In this document: positions 39,401 to 48,796 of the stretch, piece by piece | How the letters are laid out: each line of letters opens with the position of its first letter | Position numbering within the stretch: the first letter of the stretch is position 1 | Assembly: GCF_004801375.1 (NCBI RefSeq) | Contig: NZ_SSNZ01000007.1 | Location: forward strand, 124,001 to 188,000 | Direction: 5' to 3' | From: Flavobacterium supellecticarium | GTDB lineage: Bacteria > Bacteroidota > Bacteroidia > Flavobacteriales > Flavobacteriaceae | DNA length: 64,000 nucleotides | The notes under the pieces: generated by a model | What the model saw: only the letters and a program-made list of their open reading frames with translations | Told to the model about the DNA's origin: nothing | Databases searched by the model: none | Program-made: the position numbers and the translations under genes

Positions 39401-40681
39401 GGCGGTACCGTACTTCCGGGGTATTTACCGAAAGTAGGTTTCTTCGGAACCATGCAACCGTCGTTAGGATTTATTATGGGTAGCCAGTCGGATATTCGGT
39501 ATGAAGCAGCCAAAAACGGATGGTTAACTACTTATCCGGAATTCAACCAGAGTTTTACACAGGTGCGTAATAAATTATTGGATATTACCGCACAGGTAGA
39601 ACCGTTTAATGATTTAAAAATTGACTTAAATGCGAATCGTACCTATTCGCAGAATTTCTCAGAACAGTACGATGTGGATACATTCGGAAATTATAACGCC
39701 CGTTCGCCTTACGATTTTGGTAACTTCTCGATTTCAACAGTGTTGATTAAAACAGCGTTCTCCAGAAGTGACGAAACCGGTTCGGATGCGTTTAACGATT
39801 TTAGAGAAAACCGATTGACCATTGCAAGACGTTTGGCAACCGAAAGAGGTCTGGATCCAAATAATACTACTCCGGATGGTTACCCGGTTGGATTTGGAAG
39901 AAATAGCCAGGCGGTGTTATTACCAGCATTCCTTGCTGCTTATACCGGAACAAGCGCTTCAAGTGTGTCAACAGGAATTTTCCGCGATGTGCCAATTCCG
40001 AACTGGAACATAAAATATACCGGATTGATGCGTTATGGCTTCTTTAAAGAAAATTTCAAACGATTCTCATTACAACACGGTTATCGTGCCTCGTATACGG
40101 TAAGTTCATTCCGTTCGAATTTCGATTACGATGCCGATCCGAATGTTATAAACCCGACAACCGGAAACTATCCGGTGAAAACGATTGTAGCGAATGTCAA
40201 CTTAGTGGAACAGTTTAATCCGTTGATGCGAGTGGATTTTGAAATGAAAAACTCATTCAAGATTTTAGCCGAAATGAAAAAAGACCGAAGTTTATCATTG
40301 AGTTTCGATAACGGATTGTTAACCGAAGTGAAAGGAAACGAGTATACGCTGGAATTTGGATATCGTTTTAAAGATGTTACGATCAACTCGAAACTGGCTG
40401 ATAATCCAATGGGTGTGATTCGTAGTGATATTAACCTGAAAGCGAATTTAACATTACGTCAAAATCAGACGATCGTTCGTTATTTGGATTACGATAATAA
40501 CCAGTTGGCTGGTGGTCAGGATATCTGGTCGTTAAAATTAACAGCCGATTATATGTTCAGTAAAAACCTGACAGCGATTTTCTATTACGACCATTCGTTC
40601 TCGCAGGCGGTGATCTCGACTTCGTTCCCGATGACGAACATCCGTTCCGGTTTTACACTGCGTTATAACTTTGGAAATTAA
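33464..40681 (+). CDS. sprA: Type IX secretion outer-membrane translocon SprA
   Basis: The 2405-residue protein has the length and layout of SprA (Sov), the 36-strand barrel that is the translocon of the type IX secretion system and is needed for gliding in Flavobacterium. A signal peptide ([15 protein letters not shown]) is followed by alternating Asn/Asp/Gly-rich strands and ends in an aromatic barrel strand ([11 protein letters not shown]). The frame opens with TTG at 33464, three bases after ruvA. No ATG lies between there and the end of the signal peptide, so TTG is the credible start. Adjacent gcvH, VanZ-like, deoC and remB-like genes match my memory of F. johnsoniae. Confidence 0.95.
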   Translation: METFYAHDFFKKIKTGLTILVLFFCFSVQAQVDEEEQDSIKTGSSVGKLNISNPKSIVEAYTYDPVTNRYIYTKTFDGFNINYPIILTPKEYEELVLRESMRDYFKKKSSAIDGKKAGSEDAKKDLLPRYYVNSNFFEAIFGGNTIDVKPLGSVEVDLGMRYTKQDNPAFSPRNRSTFTFDFDQRISLSLQGKVGTRLNVNANYDTQSTFAFQNLIKLEYTPTEDDIIKKIEVGNVSLPLNSSLIRGAQSLFGVKAQFQFGKTTITGIFSEQKSQTKTVTAQGGGTIQEFQLFALDYDSDRHYFLSQYFRNRYDEALKQYPQINSRVQITRVEVWITNKQNRVSGTDNNLRNIMALQDLGEAQQLGVPDANIIGIPSGGFFNQPPGSPVDNKNNKFDPGAIGTNYLNSGIREIVNGSAGFSVPAYNVVEGKDYAKLENARKLSSNEYTYHQQLGYISLNQRLANDEVLAVAYQYTIGDKVYQVGEFGTDGVDATQVQNGIPSTQSLIVKLLKSNLTNVNQPIWNLMMKNIYQIPGAYQLSQEDFRFNILYTDPSPLNYIVPAGPGSGSQPAIPLPGDVENTPLIKVFNVDRLNYTNDPQVGGDGFFDFVPGITVDQQNGRIIFTTVEPFGDHLFEKLRSNGNENYDGDVTSGIDYNANQRKYVFRNLYKTTQAGALQDSDKNKFQLKGKFKSSGGDGIAIGAFNVPQGSVVVTAGGRRLVEGVDYTVDYQRGRVQILDPSLQASSIPIEVSLENNAIFGQQTRRFYGLNVEHKFSDKFLIGGTFLRLSERPFTQKSNYGQESVNNTIYGLNTNFSTEVPFFTRLVNKLPNVDTDVPSNLSFRGEIAYLQPGASTADQFNGEATTYIDDFEGSQTTIDMRSAQAWSLASTPVGYGDELSAPDYGYRRAKLSWYSIDPTFYASSQLPAGLSVDDISSNRTRRIYSQELYPVTDIAQGQSTVINTLDLTYYPKERGPYNFSPLANPSDNSLANPQNNWGGIMRAINSTNFEQSNVEYIQFWMMDPYYGSDVQGITTNEGKLTFNIGEISEDILKDGRKFYENGLGPNQVLVQPQGPWGNVPASQSLIYAFDTNEGNREAQDVGLDGLNDAEEAAKFPAFASNPDPAADNYQYFLNAQGNIIQRYRNYNGVQGNSPIAVSDTNRGSTTLPDVEDINRDNTMNTINAYWKFEVPVKYYPGEVPVGQDYIADVRVNNNVDLANGGTGRVRWILYKIPILEATSANQEGSISDFRSIRFMRMFMSNFSDQITLRFGALDLVRGEWRRYTGTLDPNETEQQNENDNTGFDVVAVNIQENGNRLPIPYVTPPGVTREQLYNNNTIINQNEQSLSLRVYKKDANLPGLGGLEPGDARAVFKNVSVDMRQFKKLRMFLHAEALQPPAETQPLMADQMVAFIRFGNDFTQNFYQVEIPLKPSAFSARSAEEIWPADNQIDLSLELLTKLKVLALQGNLPNPVDPLTGIGYAREDVLDPSLAGKPNMLTLGIKGNPNFGLVRTLMVGVKNISTQEVRGEVWFNELRMSDMDNKGGMAAIANLDTNFADLMNISATGRMSTIGFGTLEQGPNERSREDTKQYNIVTNINIGKLLPKKWGINLPFNYGVGEEIITPQYDPFNQDIKLQQLLDVTVDSAEKDNIRNRAINYTKRKSINFIGVKKDRAPEQKQRVYDVENLTLSYSFNEMEHHDFEVESLVDQQVKTSADYAYTFKPKAVEPFKKTKFMKKSSYWKMLSDFNFNYLPTTISFSSTILRQYNRQQFRQVDGVEGIAIDPLYRRNYFFNYQYGFNYNLTKSLRINYSASSNNIVRNYLDENKIPDPTNTIWDSYFDIGEPNNHTQQLNVNYDLPINKLPFLSFVKSTYTYTGDYNWQRSSDAFSSIDGYDLGNTIQNAASHRLNTVLTMDNFYKYIGLTKQRRKAAPKANTPAPKAPVPGQKITQIQQAPEDKPNVIIDGLIGLATSVKNIQINYTDNGGTVLPGYLPKVGFFGTMQPSLGFIMGSQSDIRYEAAKNGWLTTYPEFNQSFTQVRNKLLDITAQVEPFNDLKIDLNANRTYSQNFSEQYDVDTFGNYNARSPYDFGNFSISTVLIKTAFSRSDETGSDAFNDFRENRLTIARRLATERGLDPNNTTPDGYPVGFGRNSQAVLLPAFLAAYTGTSASSVSTGIFRDVPIPNWNIKYTGLMRYGFFKENFKRFSLQHGYRASYTVSSFRSNFDYDADPNVINPTTGNYPVKTIVANVNLVEQFNPLMRVDFEMKNSFKILAEMKKDRSLSLSFDNGLLTEVKGNEYTLEFGYRFKDVTINSKLADNPMGVIRSDINLKANLTLRQNQTIVRYLDYDNNQLAGGQDIWSLKLTADYMFSKNLTAIFYYDHSFSQAVISTSFPMTNIRSGFTLRYNFGN

Positions 40682-40716
40682 TAAGCAAAACATTTTAAAG
40701 TTACCGCTAATAAAAT

Positions 40717-40724
40717 TACATTTG
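40717..40724 (+). promoter_or_regulatory. Likely -7 element of gcvH
   Basis: TACATTTG, an exact TAnnTTTG match, 18 bases before the gcvH ATG at 40743. Confidence 0.55.
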
Positions 40725-40742
40725 TCAATAAAAATAAACACA

Positions 40743-41123
40743 ATGAATATACCATCTAACTTAAAGTACACAAAAGATCACGAATGGGTAAGCCTTGATG
40801 GCGAGATTGCAACGGTTGGAATTACTGATTTTGCACAAAAAGAATTAGGAGATATCGTTTATGTTGAAGTGGAAACATTGGATCAGACACTGGACAAAGA
40901 CGAAGTTTTCGGAACTGTTGAAGCGGTAAAAACAGTATCGGATTTGTTCTTGCCTTTAACAGGAGAGATCATTGAATTTAATGAAGATTTAGAGTCAGAA
41001 CCGGAAAGTGTTAACACAGATCCTTACGGAGCAGGATGGATGATTAAAGTGAAAATCAGCAATCCGGCTGAAGTGGAAGGACTTTTGTCAAGCGACGATT
41101 ATAAAGCCTTGATTGGTGCGTAA
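40743..41123 (+). CDS. gcvH: Glycine cleavage system H protein
   Basis: From the ATG at 40743 the product has 126 residues, the normal H protein size. It begins [13 protein letters not shown] and holds the lipoyl-lysine site in [15 protein letters not shown]. The longer frame from 40671 adds 24 residues with no family match and spans the end of sprA, so it is rejected. The H protein carries the aminomethyl group between P, T and L proteins; those partners are not in this window. It overlaps the start of the VanZ-like gene by eight bases. Confidence 0.95.
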   Translation: MNIPSNLKYTKDHEWVSLDGEIATVGITDFAQKELGDIVYVEVETLDQTLDKDEVFGTVEAVKTVSDLFLPLTGEIIEFNEDLESEPESVNTDPYGAGWMIKVKISNPAEVEGLLSSDDYKALIGA

Positions 41124-41490
41124 ACTCAATCTTTTACTTGCATTAGTGTGGTCGTTAATGATAGGTATTGCCTGTCTGATAACCATTAATACCAATGTGG
41201 GTGGGAAAATTCCTTTTAAAGATAAGTTTGTACATTTCGTTTTTTACTTCCTGTTTACAATTTTGTGGTTTCGGACACTCGATAGTAGATTCCCGAATGA
41301 ACCATTGGTAAAAAAGCTACGAATCGTATTTCTTTTCGGTTTTTGCTATGGTGTTGGAATTGAAATCTGTCAGGGACTGTTTACAGCAACAAGATCGGCA
41401 GACATTTTTGATGTATTGGCCAATATCACAGGAGGACTTATAGCAATAGTATTGCTATACCTAAACAGAAGTCTGAAGCTGAAAGACTAA
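41116..41490 (+). CDS. VanZ-like membrane protein
   Basis: The product of about 124 residues has four membrane helices and the VanZ-like core: [16 protein letters not shown], then [14 protein letters not shown] and the acidic motif [14 protein letters not shown]. The start is not ATG: GTG at 41116 or TTG at 41113, both in frame. GTG is preferred. It overlaps gcvH, so translation is probably coupled. Function of this family outside vancomycin clusters is unknown. A terminator follows at 41508. Confidence 0.82.
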   Translation: MRKLNLLLALVWSLMIGIACLITINTNVGGKIPFKDKFVHFVFYFLFTILWFRTLDSRFPNEPLVKKLRIVFLFGFCYGVGIEICQGLFTATRSADIFDVLANITGGLIAIVLLYLNRSLKLKD

Positions 41491-41507
41491 ATTAATTGCA
41501 ACATAGT

Positions 41508-41537
41508 AATCCCACTTTTGTGGGATTTTTTTATTTT
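41508..41537 (+). terminator. Terminator after the VanZ-like gene
   Basis: AATCCCAC and GTGGGATT form an eight-base stem with a TTTT loop, followed by T7. Confidence 0.85.
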
Positions 41538-41543
41538 TATACC

Positions 41544-42287
41544 ATGGATATTAGAAATTATTTAGACTCGACCTATTTAAAAACCGCCGAACAGGCTGGT
41601 GTTTCAGAAACGGAGAACCGAAAAATTGTAGCCGACTATGTTGCGGAAGCGATTCGGGAAAAATTCAAACTGATTATGATTCGCCCGGATATGGTAGCCA
41701 TGGCCAGAACGATGATTGCGGAAAATAATTCGGCCGTAACCATCGGAACAGTTATCGATTTTCCAAACGGTAACGGAACATTGGAAGAGAAACTGCAAGA
41801 AGCGGAACAGGCTATTCAGGATGGTGCAGACGATCTTGATTTTGTAGTAGATTATGAAGCATTTAAACGAGGTGAAACCGATAAGGTTAAAAAAGATGTC
41901 CTGGAATGTACCCGTTTGGGATTGTCGTATAATAAAATTGTAAAATGGATTATCGAAATAGCCGCCCTGAATGATCATCAAATTGTACAATTGTCAGCAT
42001 TGATAAAGAATGTGGTTATCGCCAATTTTAAAGAAAATCAATACGAATCGGTTTTTGTGAAATCATCAACCGGGTTTTATAAAACCGAAGATGGGAAGCC
42101 AAATGGTGCTACCGTACCGGGAATAAAGCTAATGCTCGAAAATTCATTTCCATTACCGGTAAAAGCAGCCGGTGGTGTACGTACGCGTAATGAAGCGCTC
42201 GAAATGATTCAACTGGGCGTGAAAAGAATCGGTACGTCCTCGGCGAAAGCCATCGCTCATGGCGAAAATTCAAATAGCGAATATTAA
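41544..42287 (+). CDS. deoC: Deoxyribose-phosphate aldolase
   Basis: The 247-residue protein has the DeoC TIM barrel with the first-strand motif YLDSTYLK, the segment DFPNGNGTLEEKL, and the Schiff-base lysine in VFVKSSTGF. The second catalytic Lys lies in PVKAAGGVRTRNEA. It cleaves deoxyribose 5-phosphate into acetaldehyde and glyceraldehyde 3-phosphate in nucleoside breakdown. The ATG at 41544 is used because the longer frame from 41496 runs through the terminator. It is followed after 12 bases by the remB-like gene. Confidence 0.93.
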   Translation: MDIRNYLDSTYLKTAEQAGVSETENRKIVADYVAEAIREKFKLIMIRPDMVAMARTMIAENNSAVTIGTVIDFPNGNGTLEEKLQEAEQAIQDGADDLDFVVDYEAFKRGETDKVKKDVLECTRLGLSYNKIVKWIIEIAALNDHQIVQLSALIKNVVIANFKENQYESVFVKSSTGFYKTEDGKPNGATVPGIKLMLENSFPLPVKAAGGVRTRNEALEMIQLGVKRIGTSSAKAIAHGENSNSEY

Positions 42288-42299
42288 ACCCTGTAGTAC

Positions 42300-44399
42300 A
42301 TGAGGCATTTATGGTGCGTAGCATTGTTGTTCCTTGGAATAACAAATTCTTTCTCTCAAACAGAAAGCGAGCAGTTTCCGGTTTTTAAGGACTGTAAAAA
42401 TAATCCCCCAAAAGATCAGGAATCCTGCTTTAATGCTAAAGTTCAGGATTTTTTCTATTCGCATTTTAAGGTGCCGCAGCAAGTAACGGATGCGAATTAT
42501 AAAGGAACTGTTATCGCCTTGTTTGAAGTCGATTCAACCGGGACTTTTAAGCCCTTGTATATCGATGCGGCTTACCCGGAGTTGAAAGAGGAAACGAAAC
42601 GGGTTTTTGCACAGTTTGAAAAGGTAGAACCGGCAAAATTTGCAGGCCGTGCAACCTATGCCAAATATACGGTGCGTATTGCTATTCCGTTGGAAAAACC
42701 GGTAACGGATGAAACAACAGCTGTAGCGGCTACTTCCGGAAAAACGAATCCGAAAGTGCAGCAGGAACTGGATGAGTTTGATAAAATCGTTAGCAAGCCC
42801 TTCCGGAATCCGCAGTTTAAAAGCCATTTGAATATTCCTTTCTCACATCAGAATTATGCCGTTTTCGATGCGGCTGTAAATCAGGTAGGGAGTAATAATC
42901 ATTCGGCTTCCAAACCGTATTCCTATGCGGAAGTGGCCAAATATTACGATTTCGATAAAGAACAGCAAAAACTGCTTAAAAATAAAACCTCCTGGTGGGG
43001 GCGAAAACTCTGGAACGAAAACCTGGTTGCCATTCAGGGTGACGGCTATTGGTTTACAATCAATCCGATCTTCGACCTGCGCGTTGGAAAAGATATGGAT
43101 AGCGAACTCAAATATACCTATGTAAACACTCGTGGGGTACATGTTCAGGGGGCGTTGGGCGAGCAGTTAACGTTCTCAAGTTCGGTTTATGAAAGTCAGG
43201 GGCGTTTTGCGGATTATTATAACCGTTATGCCGAGTCGATCAAACCTTCGGGTGGGAATCCGGCGATTATTCCAGGTATCGGTATTGCGAAAGAATTTAA
43301 TGGCGATGGCTACGATTTTCCGCTTGCGGAAGCCAATATATCGTATACGCCTAATAAATTCATTAACCTGCAATTGGGTTACGGACGAAATTTTATTGGA
43401 GATGGATATCGTTCATTGATTTTTAGCGATGTGGCCAGTCCGTATCCGTATTTTAAAATCAATACAACATTTTGGAAAATCAAATATACCAATACCTATA
43501 TGTGGTTGAAAGATGTTCGTACCGACGTAACGGCCGAAAAGACCTATGCAACCAAATATATGGCCAACCATTACCTGAGCTGGAATGTGTCGAAGCGTTG
43601 GAATATGGGCTTCTTTGAATCGGTGGTTTGGAGTAATACGAACGATCGTGGTTTTGATTTTAGCTTTGTGAATCCGATCATTTTTTACCGCGCGGTGGAG
43701 TTTACGTCGTCTTCCAAAAGCGGAAATGCCGTTTTGGGACTTACGTCAAAGTACAAACTAAGCAACCAAATGAACATCTACGGACAATTCCTGCTGGATG
43801 AGTTTTCGTTAAGTGATATTAAAGCGGGTAACGGAAGCTGGAAAAATAAATACGGTTTCCAGATTGGCGGGAAATATTACGATGCCTTTAAAGTTAAAAA
43901 CCTGATGTTACAGGCCGAATACAATTATGTGCGCCCGTATGTGTATTCGCATAGTAATGTGTTAACGAATTACGGACATAACAACCAAAGTATGGGACAC
44001 CTTTGGGGTGCCAATCTGAAAGAAGTGGTCGGAATTGCCCGTTACTATTATGGCCGTTGGTTTGTCGATGCAAAGTTGATTTACGGACAAAGAGGCCTTG
44101 ACTTTAATACGGCTGATAATACCTATAATTACGGTGGTGATATCTATCGGAATTATGATGAAGACCGACCATTTGATACCGGAGTCGTTACCGGACAAGG
44201 GAATAAGACCAGTGTTTTAATTGCAGATCTTCAGGCGGGTTATCTGGTAAATCCGGCGATGAACCTTAAATTATTTGGAAATGTGATCTACAGAAACTTC
44301 GATCCGGCTACCGAAACGCCAACTGCAGTAAAAAGTTCGACAACCTGGTTTTCAGTTGGTTTGAGGGTGGATTTGTTTAATTGGTATTATGATTTTTAA
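42300..44399 (+). CDS. remB: RemB-like gliding motility / Wzi-type outer-membrane protein
   Basis: The 699-residue protein has a signal peptide (cleavage after NSFSQ, about residue 20), an N-terminal domain resembling the TonB C-terminal fold (FPVFKDCKN, C-containing, to RIAIPLEKP at about 135), then a long beta-barrel part rich in Tyr, Asn and Gly, resembling capsule assembly Wzi. It ends in FSVGLRVDLFNWYYDF, a typical barrel closing strand. RemB of F. johnsoniae is needed for normal gliding, and I recall it sitting in the same order after sprA, gcvH and deoC; this is memory, not a search. The symbol is therefore tentative. Confidence 0.7.
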   Translation: MRHLWCVALLFLGITNSFSQTESEQFPVFKDCKNNPPKDQESCFNAKVQDFFYSHFKVPQQVTDANYKGTVIALFEVDSTGTFKPLYIDAAYPELKEETKRVFAQFEKVEPAKFAGRATYAKYTVRIAIPLEKPVTDETTAVAATSGKTNPKVQQELDEFDKIVSKPFRNPQFKSHLNIPFSHQNYAVFDAAVNQVGSNNHSASKPYSYAEVAKYYDFDKEQQKLLKNKTSWWGRKLWNENLVAIQGDGYWFTINPIFDLRVGKDMDSELKYTYVNTRGVHVQGALGEQLTFSSSVYESQGRFADYYNRYAESIKPSGGNPAIIPGIGIAKEFNGDGYDFPLAEANISYTPNKFINLQLGYGRNFIGDGYRSLIFSDVASPYPYFKINTTFWKIKYTNTYMWLKDVRTDVTAEKTYATKYMANHYLSWNVSKRWNMGFFESVVWSNTNDRGFDFSFVNPIIFYRAVEFTSSSKSGNAVLGLTSKYKLSNQMNIYGQFLLDEFSLSDIKAGNGSWKNKYGFQIGGKYYDAFKVKNLMLQAEYNYVRPYVYSHSNVLTNYGHNNQSMGHLWGANLKEVVGIARYYYGRWFVDAKLIYGQRGLDFNTADNTYNYGGDIYRNYDEDRPFDTGVVTGQGNKTSVLIADLQAGYLVNPAMNLKLFGNVIYRNFDPATETPTAVKSSTTWFSVGLRVDLFNWYYDF

Positions 44400-44446
44400 T
44401 TATTTTTTGTAACTTTAGTATTATAACTACTAAAAAACATCATTTT

Positions 44447-44989
44447 ATGAGAATCATAAAAAATATTATACTGTTCTTTCTGGCGATTATTGTCTTGCTA
44501 CTCGTGGCAGGTTTGTTTGTGAAAAAAGATTATGCTATTGAAAGAGAAATAGTGATCAACAAACCTAAAGCGGAAGTGTTCGATTATATACGGCATATTA
44601 AAAACCAGGATAACTATAGTGTCTGGAATCAGAAAGATCCGGCGATGAAAAGAGACTATAAAGGAAACGACGGAGAAGTTGGTTTTGTTTATGCCTGGGA
44701 AAGTACCAATAAGGAAGTCGGAAAAGGCGAACAGGAAATTGTCCGTATTGTCGATGGCGACCGGGTAGATATGAAGCTGCGTTTTAAAGAACCAATGGAA
44801 GCTGATGATGATGCGTATATGATAACCGAAGCGGTGTCGGAAAACCAAACCAAAGTAAAATGGGGTTTTAAAGGTTCGATCAATTATCCGATGAATTTGC
44901 TGTTGCTGTTTATGGATATGGAAAAAGAACTGGGTGGAGCTTTGGAAACCGGCTTGAAGGATATGAAAGCCATATTGGAAAAACAATAA
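44447..44989 (+). CDS. SRPBCC-family membrane-anchored protein
   Basis: The 180-residue protein has one N-terminal helix (about 5-25, ILFFLAIIVLLLVAGLFV) and then an SRPBCC/polyketide-cyclase fold beginning YAIEREIVINKPKAEVFDYI and ending with a long helix (LETGLKDMKAIL). The family binds hydrophobic ligands; no ligand is known here. A TAACTTTA box about 30 bases upstream may be its promoter, and a terminator follows. Confidence 0.8.
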   Translation: MRIIKNIILFFLAIIVLLLVAGLFVKKDYAIEREIVINKPKAEVFDYIRHIKNQDNYSVWNQKDPAMKRDYKGNDGEVGFVYAWESTNKEVGKGEQEIVRIVDGDRVDMKLRFKEPMEADDDAYMITEAVSENQTKVKWGFKGSINYPMNLLLLFMDMEKELGGALETGLKDMKAILEKQ

Positions 44990-44997
44990 AAATTTAG

Positions 44998-45027
44998 GAA
45001 GAGAGGTTGAACAGCCTCTCTTTTTTG
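44998..45027 (+). terminator. Terminator after the SRPBCC gene
   Basis: GAGAGG (45001-45006) pairs with CCTCTC (45015-45020), followed by T6. Confidence 0.8.
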
Positions 45028-45066
45028 TTAAAACTGCTGTTTGCGGTTGATTTTAAGGCTTTACTT

Positions 45067-45097
45067 TTGATGAAAACTAATTTTTGAAGTATATTTG
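45067..45097 (+). promoter_or_regulatory. Promoter of the oxidase assembly operon
   Basis: TTG at 45067-45069, 20 bases, then TATATTTG at 45090-45097. It lies 23 bases before the ctaB ATG. Confidence 0.75.
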
Positions 45098-45119
45098 CGC
45101 ACCGTTTTTATAAATAATA

Positions 45120-46034
45120 ATGAAAACTGCCTTGAACGCTTCAGAAAAAACAATTTCACTTACCTCTTTATTTGCGGATTTTAAAGGAATCACCAAAGCA
45201 GGACTGGCTATTAGTGTTGTATTTTCGTCTATAGTAGGCTATTTATTAGGGGTTTCCGATGAAACGCCTTTTAGTTGGGTTACTTTTATACTGCTTGGAA
45301 TTGGCGGATATTGTATGGTGGGTGCTTCCAATGTATTTAACCAGATCATCGAAAAAGATCTGGATGCGTTGATGGATCGTACCAAAAACAGACCGCTTCC
45401 TTCCGGGAGAATTTCCAAACAAACAGCCTTTATTTTAGGAGCGATACTAACCGTTGTCGGGATTGCAATTCTGTATTCGATCAATCCGAAAACGGCTATG
45501 TTTGGTGCGATATCCATATTTCTGTATACCAGTGTTTATACGCCCTTGAAAACCATGACGCCACTTTCGGTGTTTGTGGGTGCATTTCCGGGGGCTATTC
45601 CGTTTATGTTGGGATGGGTAGCCGCGACCAATGAGTTTGGTATTGAAGCCGGAACACTTTTTTTGATCCAGTTTTTCTGGCAGTTCCCACATTTCTGGGC
45701 TATCGGATGGTTTTTGTATAAAGACTACGAAAAAGCCGGGTTCTTTATGTTGCCAACAGGAAAACAAGATAAGAAAACAGCTTTGCAAACGATATTGTAT
45801 ACGGTTTGGTTGATTATTGCTTCTTTGATTCCGGTAGTCGGGTTTACAGGCGATTTAAAGCTAAGTTATGTAGCGGCTGCTTTTGTGTTGCTTTTGGGAC
45901 TTTGGATGTTGTACTTTGCAGTAAAATTATACCGGGAAATGGACGAAAAAGCAGCGCGTAAATTAATGTTGGTAAGCGTTTCGTATATTTCGTTGCTGCA
46001 ATTGGTGTATGTTATAGATAAATTTTTACGATAG
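45120..46034 (+). CDS. ctaB: Haem O synthase (protohaem IX farnesyltransferase)
   Basis: The 304-residue membrane protein is a UbiA-family prenyltransferase. The motif NQIIEKDLDALMDRTKNRPL carries the NxxxDxxxD metal-diphosphate site, and about eight helices follow. It adds a farnesyl group to haem B to make haem O, the precursor of haem A for the oxidase encoded at 22929-25932. The haem A synthase is not in the window. It opens the assembly operon; the next gene begins one base after its stop. Confidence 0.94.
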   Translation: MKTALNASEKTISLTSLFADFKGITKAGLAISVVFSSIVGYLLGVSDETPFSWVTFILLGIGGYCMVGASNVFNQIIEKDLDALMDRTKNRPLPSGRISKQTAFILGAILTVVGIAILYSINPKTAMFGAISIFLYTSVYTPLKTMTPLSVFVGAFPGAIPFMLGWVAATNEFGIEAGTLFLIQFFWQFPHFWAIGWFLYKDYEKAGFFMLPTGKQDKKTALQTILYTVWLIIASLIPVVGFTGDLKLSYVAAAFVLLLGLWMLYFAVKLYREMDEKAARKLMLVSVSYISLLQLVYVIDKFLR

Positions 46035-46035
46035 T

Positions 46036-46635
46036 ATGAGTGCGACAAATAGTATAAAAATGTCAGTTGAGGAACATAACGAAAGAAAAGCAAAATCATA
46101 TAAGATGATGCTTTGGTTCGCAATGATCAGTATTGTGATGGTGTTTGCAGGGTTAACAAGTGCCTATGTGGTGAGTAAGTCCAGACCGGATTGGTTAAAA
46201 GATTTTACGCTGCCAAGTGCTTTTATCGCCAGTACGGTAGTGATGTTGTTGAGCAGTGTGACTTTTCATTTGGCTAAAAAAGCCATTCAAAAAGATAATA
46301 GAAAAGCAACGACCAATTTGTTATGGCTAACATTGGCTTTGGGGATTGCTTTTGTTGTCCTGCAATTTGAAGGTTTTGCTCAGGTTATTGAAAGTGGCTA
46401 TTTTTTTACCGGAAGTGAGAGTACGATCACAACTTCGTTTTTATACGTGGTTGTAATTGTTCACTTAGCCCACTTATTCGGGGGTTTGGTGGCACTTTTG
46501 ATTATAATTTATAATCATTTTAAACAAAAATACAATTCAGGTCAAACCCTTGGTATAGAGCTTGGTGCGATGTTTTGGCACTTTCTCGATTTTCTTTGGG
46601 TGTATTTGTTTTTATTTTTCTATTTCTACAAATAG
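46036..46635 (+). CDS. Cytochrome c oxidase subunit III, first copy
   Basis: The 199-residue protein has five helices of the subunit III fold, with the conserved end LGIELGAMFWHFLDFLWVYLFLFFYF. Helices 1-2 of the seven-helix form are missing, as usual for short bacterial subunit III. It is followed by a second, longer subunit III gene, which suggests that both are parts of the complex or alternate forms. Confidence 0.9.
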   Translation: MSATNSIKMSVEEHNERKAKSYKMMLWFAMISIVMVFAGLTSAYVVSKSRPDWLKDFTLPSAFIASTVVMLLSSVTFHLAKKAIQKDNRKATTNLLWLTLALGIAFVVLQFEGFAQVIESGYFFTGSESTITTSFLYVVVIVHLAHLFGGLVALLIIIYNHFKQKYNSGQTLGIELGAMFWHFLDFLWVYLFLFFYFYK

Positions 46636-46679
46636 AAAAAAAATGTAAATTTGGGAACTTTTTAACTAATTACTTTATA

Positions 46680-47660
46680 ATGGGAGCGACAGTTACTACA
46701 ACAGCTACTAATGGAAAAACTTGGGACGGCGGTAATGAGCCGATGGGAGCAAGTTATGGTAAGATGATGATGTGGTTTTTCATCGTATCGGATGCCTTGA
46801 CTTTTTCTGGATTTCTAGCAGCCTACGGTTTTTCAAGATTTAAATTTATAGAATCCTGGCCTATTGCAGACGAGGTTTTTAATCACTTCCCGTTCATGCA
46901 TGGCGTTGATGCACCAATGTATTATGTGGCATTGATGACATTTATTTTGATTTTCTCATCTGTAACCATGGTATTGGCGGTTGATGCAGGACATCACATG
47001 AAAAAAACAAAAGTAGCCGTTTACATGCTTTTAACCATCATTGGTGGTTTTATCTTCCTGGGATCTCAGGCATGGGAATGGAAAAACTTTATCCAGGGTA
47101 CTTACGGGGCTGTGGAAACTAAAGGAGGTTTAATCCTTCAGTTCGTCGATAAAGACGGTAAAAGAGTAGCGTTGGGTGATTTTGCTGCGCACCTTCCTAA
47201 AGAAAGAGAACAATTAACCCGTAATAAAGGGGTTTGGTATATGAGTGATGCACATGCTACTCCTAACTATTCTGTAGAACAGGTTGTAGAAGGATTCAAA
47301 GCCAATCCGGATCTTTTGATTCGTTCGGAATTCAATACGAAAGACAAAACGAAAACGGTATTGTCCAGAGAAGAATCATTGAAAAAATTAAATGACGTTA
47401 AATATGTTGTGGAAGGGGCTAACCTGATCCGTAACGAGTATGGTCATAAATTATTTGCTAACTTCTTCTTCTTTATTACAGGTTTCCACGGATTCCACGT
47501 ATTTACCGGAGTATTGATCAACATCTTGATTTTCTTTAATGTGATTTTAGGAACATATGAAAAAAGAAGAAGTTATGAAATGGTTGAAAAAGTTGGATTG
47601 TACTGGCACTTTGTAGATTTAGTTTGGGTGTTCGTATTTACATTCTTCTATTTAGTTTAA
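46680..47660 (+). CDS. Cytochrome c oxidase subunit III, second copy
   Basis: The 326-residue protein is a subunit III with a soluble insert of about 100 residues (about 139-238) between membrane helices. Conserved parts are KMMMWFFIVSDALTFSGFLAAYG, HHMKKTK and the end VGLYWHFVDLVWVFVFTFFYLV. The ATG at 46680 is used; the frame from 46575 adds 35 residues that duplicate the end of the previous gene in another phase. The insert is known in Bacteroidota homologues as far as I recall. Confidence 0.9.
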   Translation: MGATVTTTATNGKTWDGGNEPMGASYGKMMMWFFIVSDALTFSGFLAAYGFSRFKFIESWPIADEVFNHFPFMHGVDAPMYYVALMTFILIFSSVTMVLAVDAGHHMKKTKVAVYMLLTIIGGFIFLGSQAWEWKNFIQGTYGAVETKGGLILQFVDKDGKRVALGDFAAHLPKEREQLTRNKGVWYMSDAHATPNYSVEQVVEGFKANPDLLIRSEFNTKDKTKTVLSREESLKKLNDVKYVVEGANLIRNEYGHKLFANFFFFITGFHGFHVFTGVLINILIFFNVILGTYEKRRSYEMVEKVGLYWHFVDLVWVFVFTFFYLV

Positions 47661-47684
47661 TTGATTTAAAAGAATAAGTATATC

Positions 47685-48038
47685 ATGGCACATACCGCGC
47701 ACGAATCAAATACAAAAAGAATATGGGTTGTTTTCGGAATCCTTTCCGTAATTACAATCATCGAAGTTATTTTAGGTATCGATAAACCAAAAGCATTATA
47801 CATGACAAATCTGTTGTCAATGAATTTGCTAAACTGGATTTTCATTATCTTAACCGTTGTGAAAGCTTACTATATCATGTGGGCCTTCATGCACCTTGAA
47901 GGAGAAAAAGGAAGTTTCAGATGGTCGATTGTTGGACCGCTGGTTTTTTTAATTATCTATTTAGTGTTCATCTTACTGGTAGAAGGTAATTATATCTTTG
48001 ATGTGTTTAAAAATTCCGATTACAGATGGATTTTTTAA
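47685..48038 (+). CDS. Cytochrome c oxidase subunit IV
   Basis: The 117-residue protein has three helices and the prokaryotic subunit IV pattern, with VVKAYYIMWAFMHLEGEK in the second helix. It follows the two subunit III genes as in other Flavobacterium oxidase clusters. It is followed by a strong hairpin, which may end or thin out transcription before the Sco genes. Confidence 0.88.
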   Translation: MAHTAHESNTKRIWVVFGILSVITIIEVILGIDKPKALYMTNLLSMNLLNWIFIILTVVKAYYIMWAFMHLEGEKGSFRWSIVGPLVFLIIYLVFILLVEGNYIFDVFKNSDYRWIF

Positions 48039-48054
48039 TAGCATATTAAATTAT

Positions 48055-48085
48055 AAAAAAGGCGGTTATTCAACCGCCTTTTTTT
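48055..48085 (+). terminator. Terminator after oxidase subunit IV
   Basis: GGCGGTT (48061-48067) pairs with AACCGCC (48072-48078), with flanking A6 and T7. Confidence 0.88.
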
Positions 48086-48092
48086 AATTTTG
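48085..48092 (+). promoter_or_regulatory. Possible -7 element TAATTTTG
   Basis: It matches TAnnTTTG at the tail of the preceding terminator and lies 27 bases before the ATG at 48119. It would let the sco genes be transcribed separately. Confidence 0.4.
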
Positions 48093-48118
48093 TGAAGACT
48101 AAAATTCAGGTATATCCC

Positions 48119-48769
48119 ATGAAAAAATATATTGTTCTCACCGTTCTTTTTGCATTGCCTATATGTGCGTATCTCTTCTTCGCATCCGGCGTAAACAGTT
48201 TTGCAAAATTGCCTACCGTAACACCTAATATCAAGGAACTTTCCAACTGGAAGTCGCTCGATGGTGATACCGTTCGTCTAAAAGATAAAATCACAATTCT
48301 GGGATTCCCCGGATCCGAAATTCTGTATAATAAAGGAGATGCCTTTAACCTCGATCAGAAAATCTATAATAAAAACAGAGAGTTTGCCGATTTTCAGGTG
48401 GTGATGCTGGCACCCGAAGGAACCGAAGATCAGGCGCGACAGTTAAAAACAGAACTAAGCGGGATTTCCGATTTAAAAGTGTGGCACTATGTATTTGCCA
48501 AACCGGAAGAAATTCAAGCCTATTACGATGCGCTTAAGCTGGTTGGAAAGCTGGATAAAAACCTGCGAACACCAAATGTTTTTATAATCGATAAAGACCT
48601 CAACCTAAGAGGGCGCAAAGGGAAGAATAAAAAAGGCGAAGAAGAATACAAAGAAGGTTATAATACCATTTCGGCTGCCGATTTGCACAATGAAATGAGT
48701 GATGATGTAAAAATCATTCTGGCCGAATACCGACTGGCGCTTAAAAAGAATAACAAACGCAAAATATAA
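48119..48769 (+). CDS. Sco-like thioredoxin-fold protein without the copper cysteines
   Basis: The 216-residue protein has one N-terminal helix (IVLTVLFALPICAYLFF) and a thioredoxin/Sco-like domain. At the place where Sco1 has CxxxC, this protein has FPGSEILYNKG and no cysteine outside the membrane helix. A GTG at 48092 would add nine residues, but it overlaps the promoter-like box. It precedes true Sco1 by 27 bases, so a role in oxidase assembly without direct thiol copper binding is a reasonable guess. The C-terminus is very basic (KKNNKRKI). Confidence 0.78.
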   Translation: MKKYIVLTVLFALPICAYLFFASGVNSFAKLPTVTPNIKELSNWKSLDGDTVRLKDKITILGFPGSEILYNKGDAFNLDQKIYNKNREFADFQVVMLAPEGTEDQARQLKTELSGISDLKVWHYVFAKPEEIQAYYDALKLVGKLDKNLRTPNVFIIDKDLNLRGRKGKNKKGEEEYKEGYNTISAADLHNEMSDDVKIILAEYRLALKKNNKRKI

Positions 48770-48796
48770 TCCGCATTACTCTAAATAGTTTACCTC

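Noticed and set aside
41496..41543. N-terminal extension of deoC
   Set aside because: These codons lie in the terminator of the upstream operon; the ATG at 41544 matches the DeoC family start.
44498..44986. A 162-codon minus-strand frame covering the SRPBCC gene
   Set aside because: His/Phe/Ile-rich shadow of a good SRPBCC domain on the other strand.
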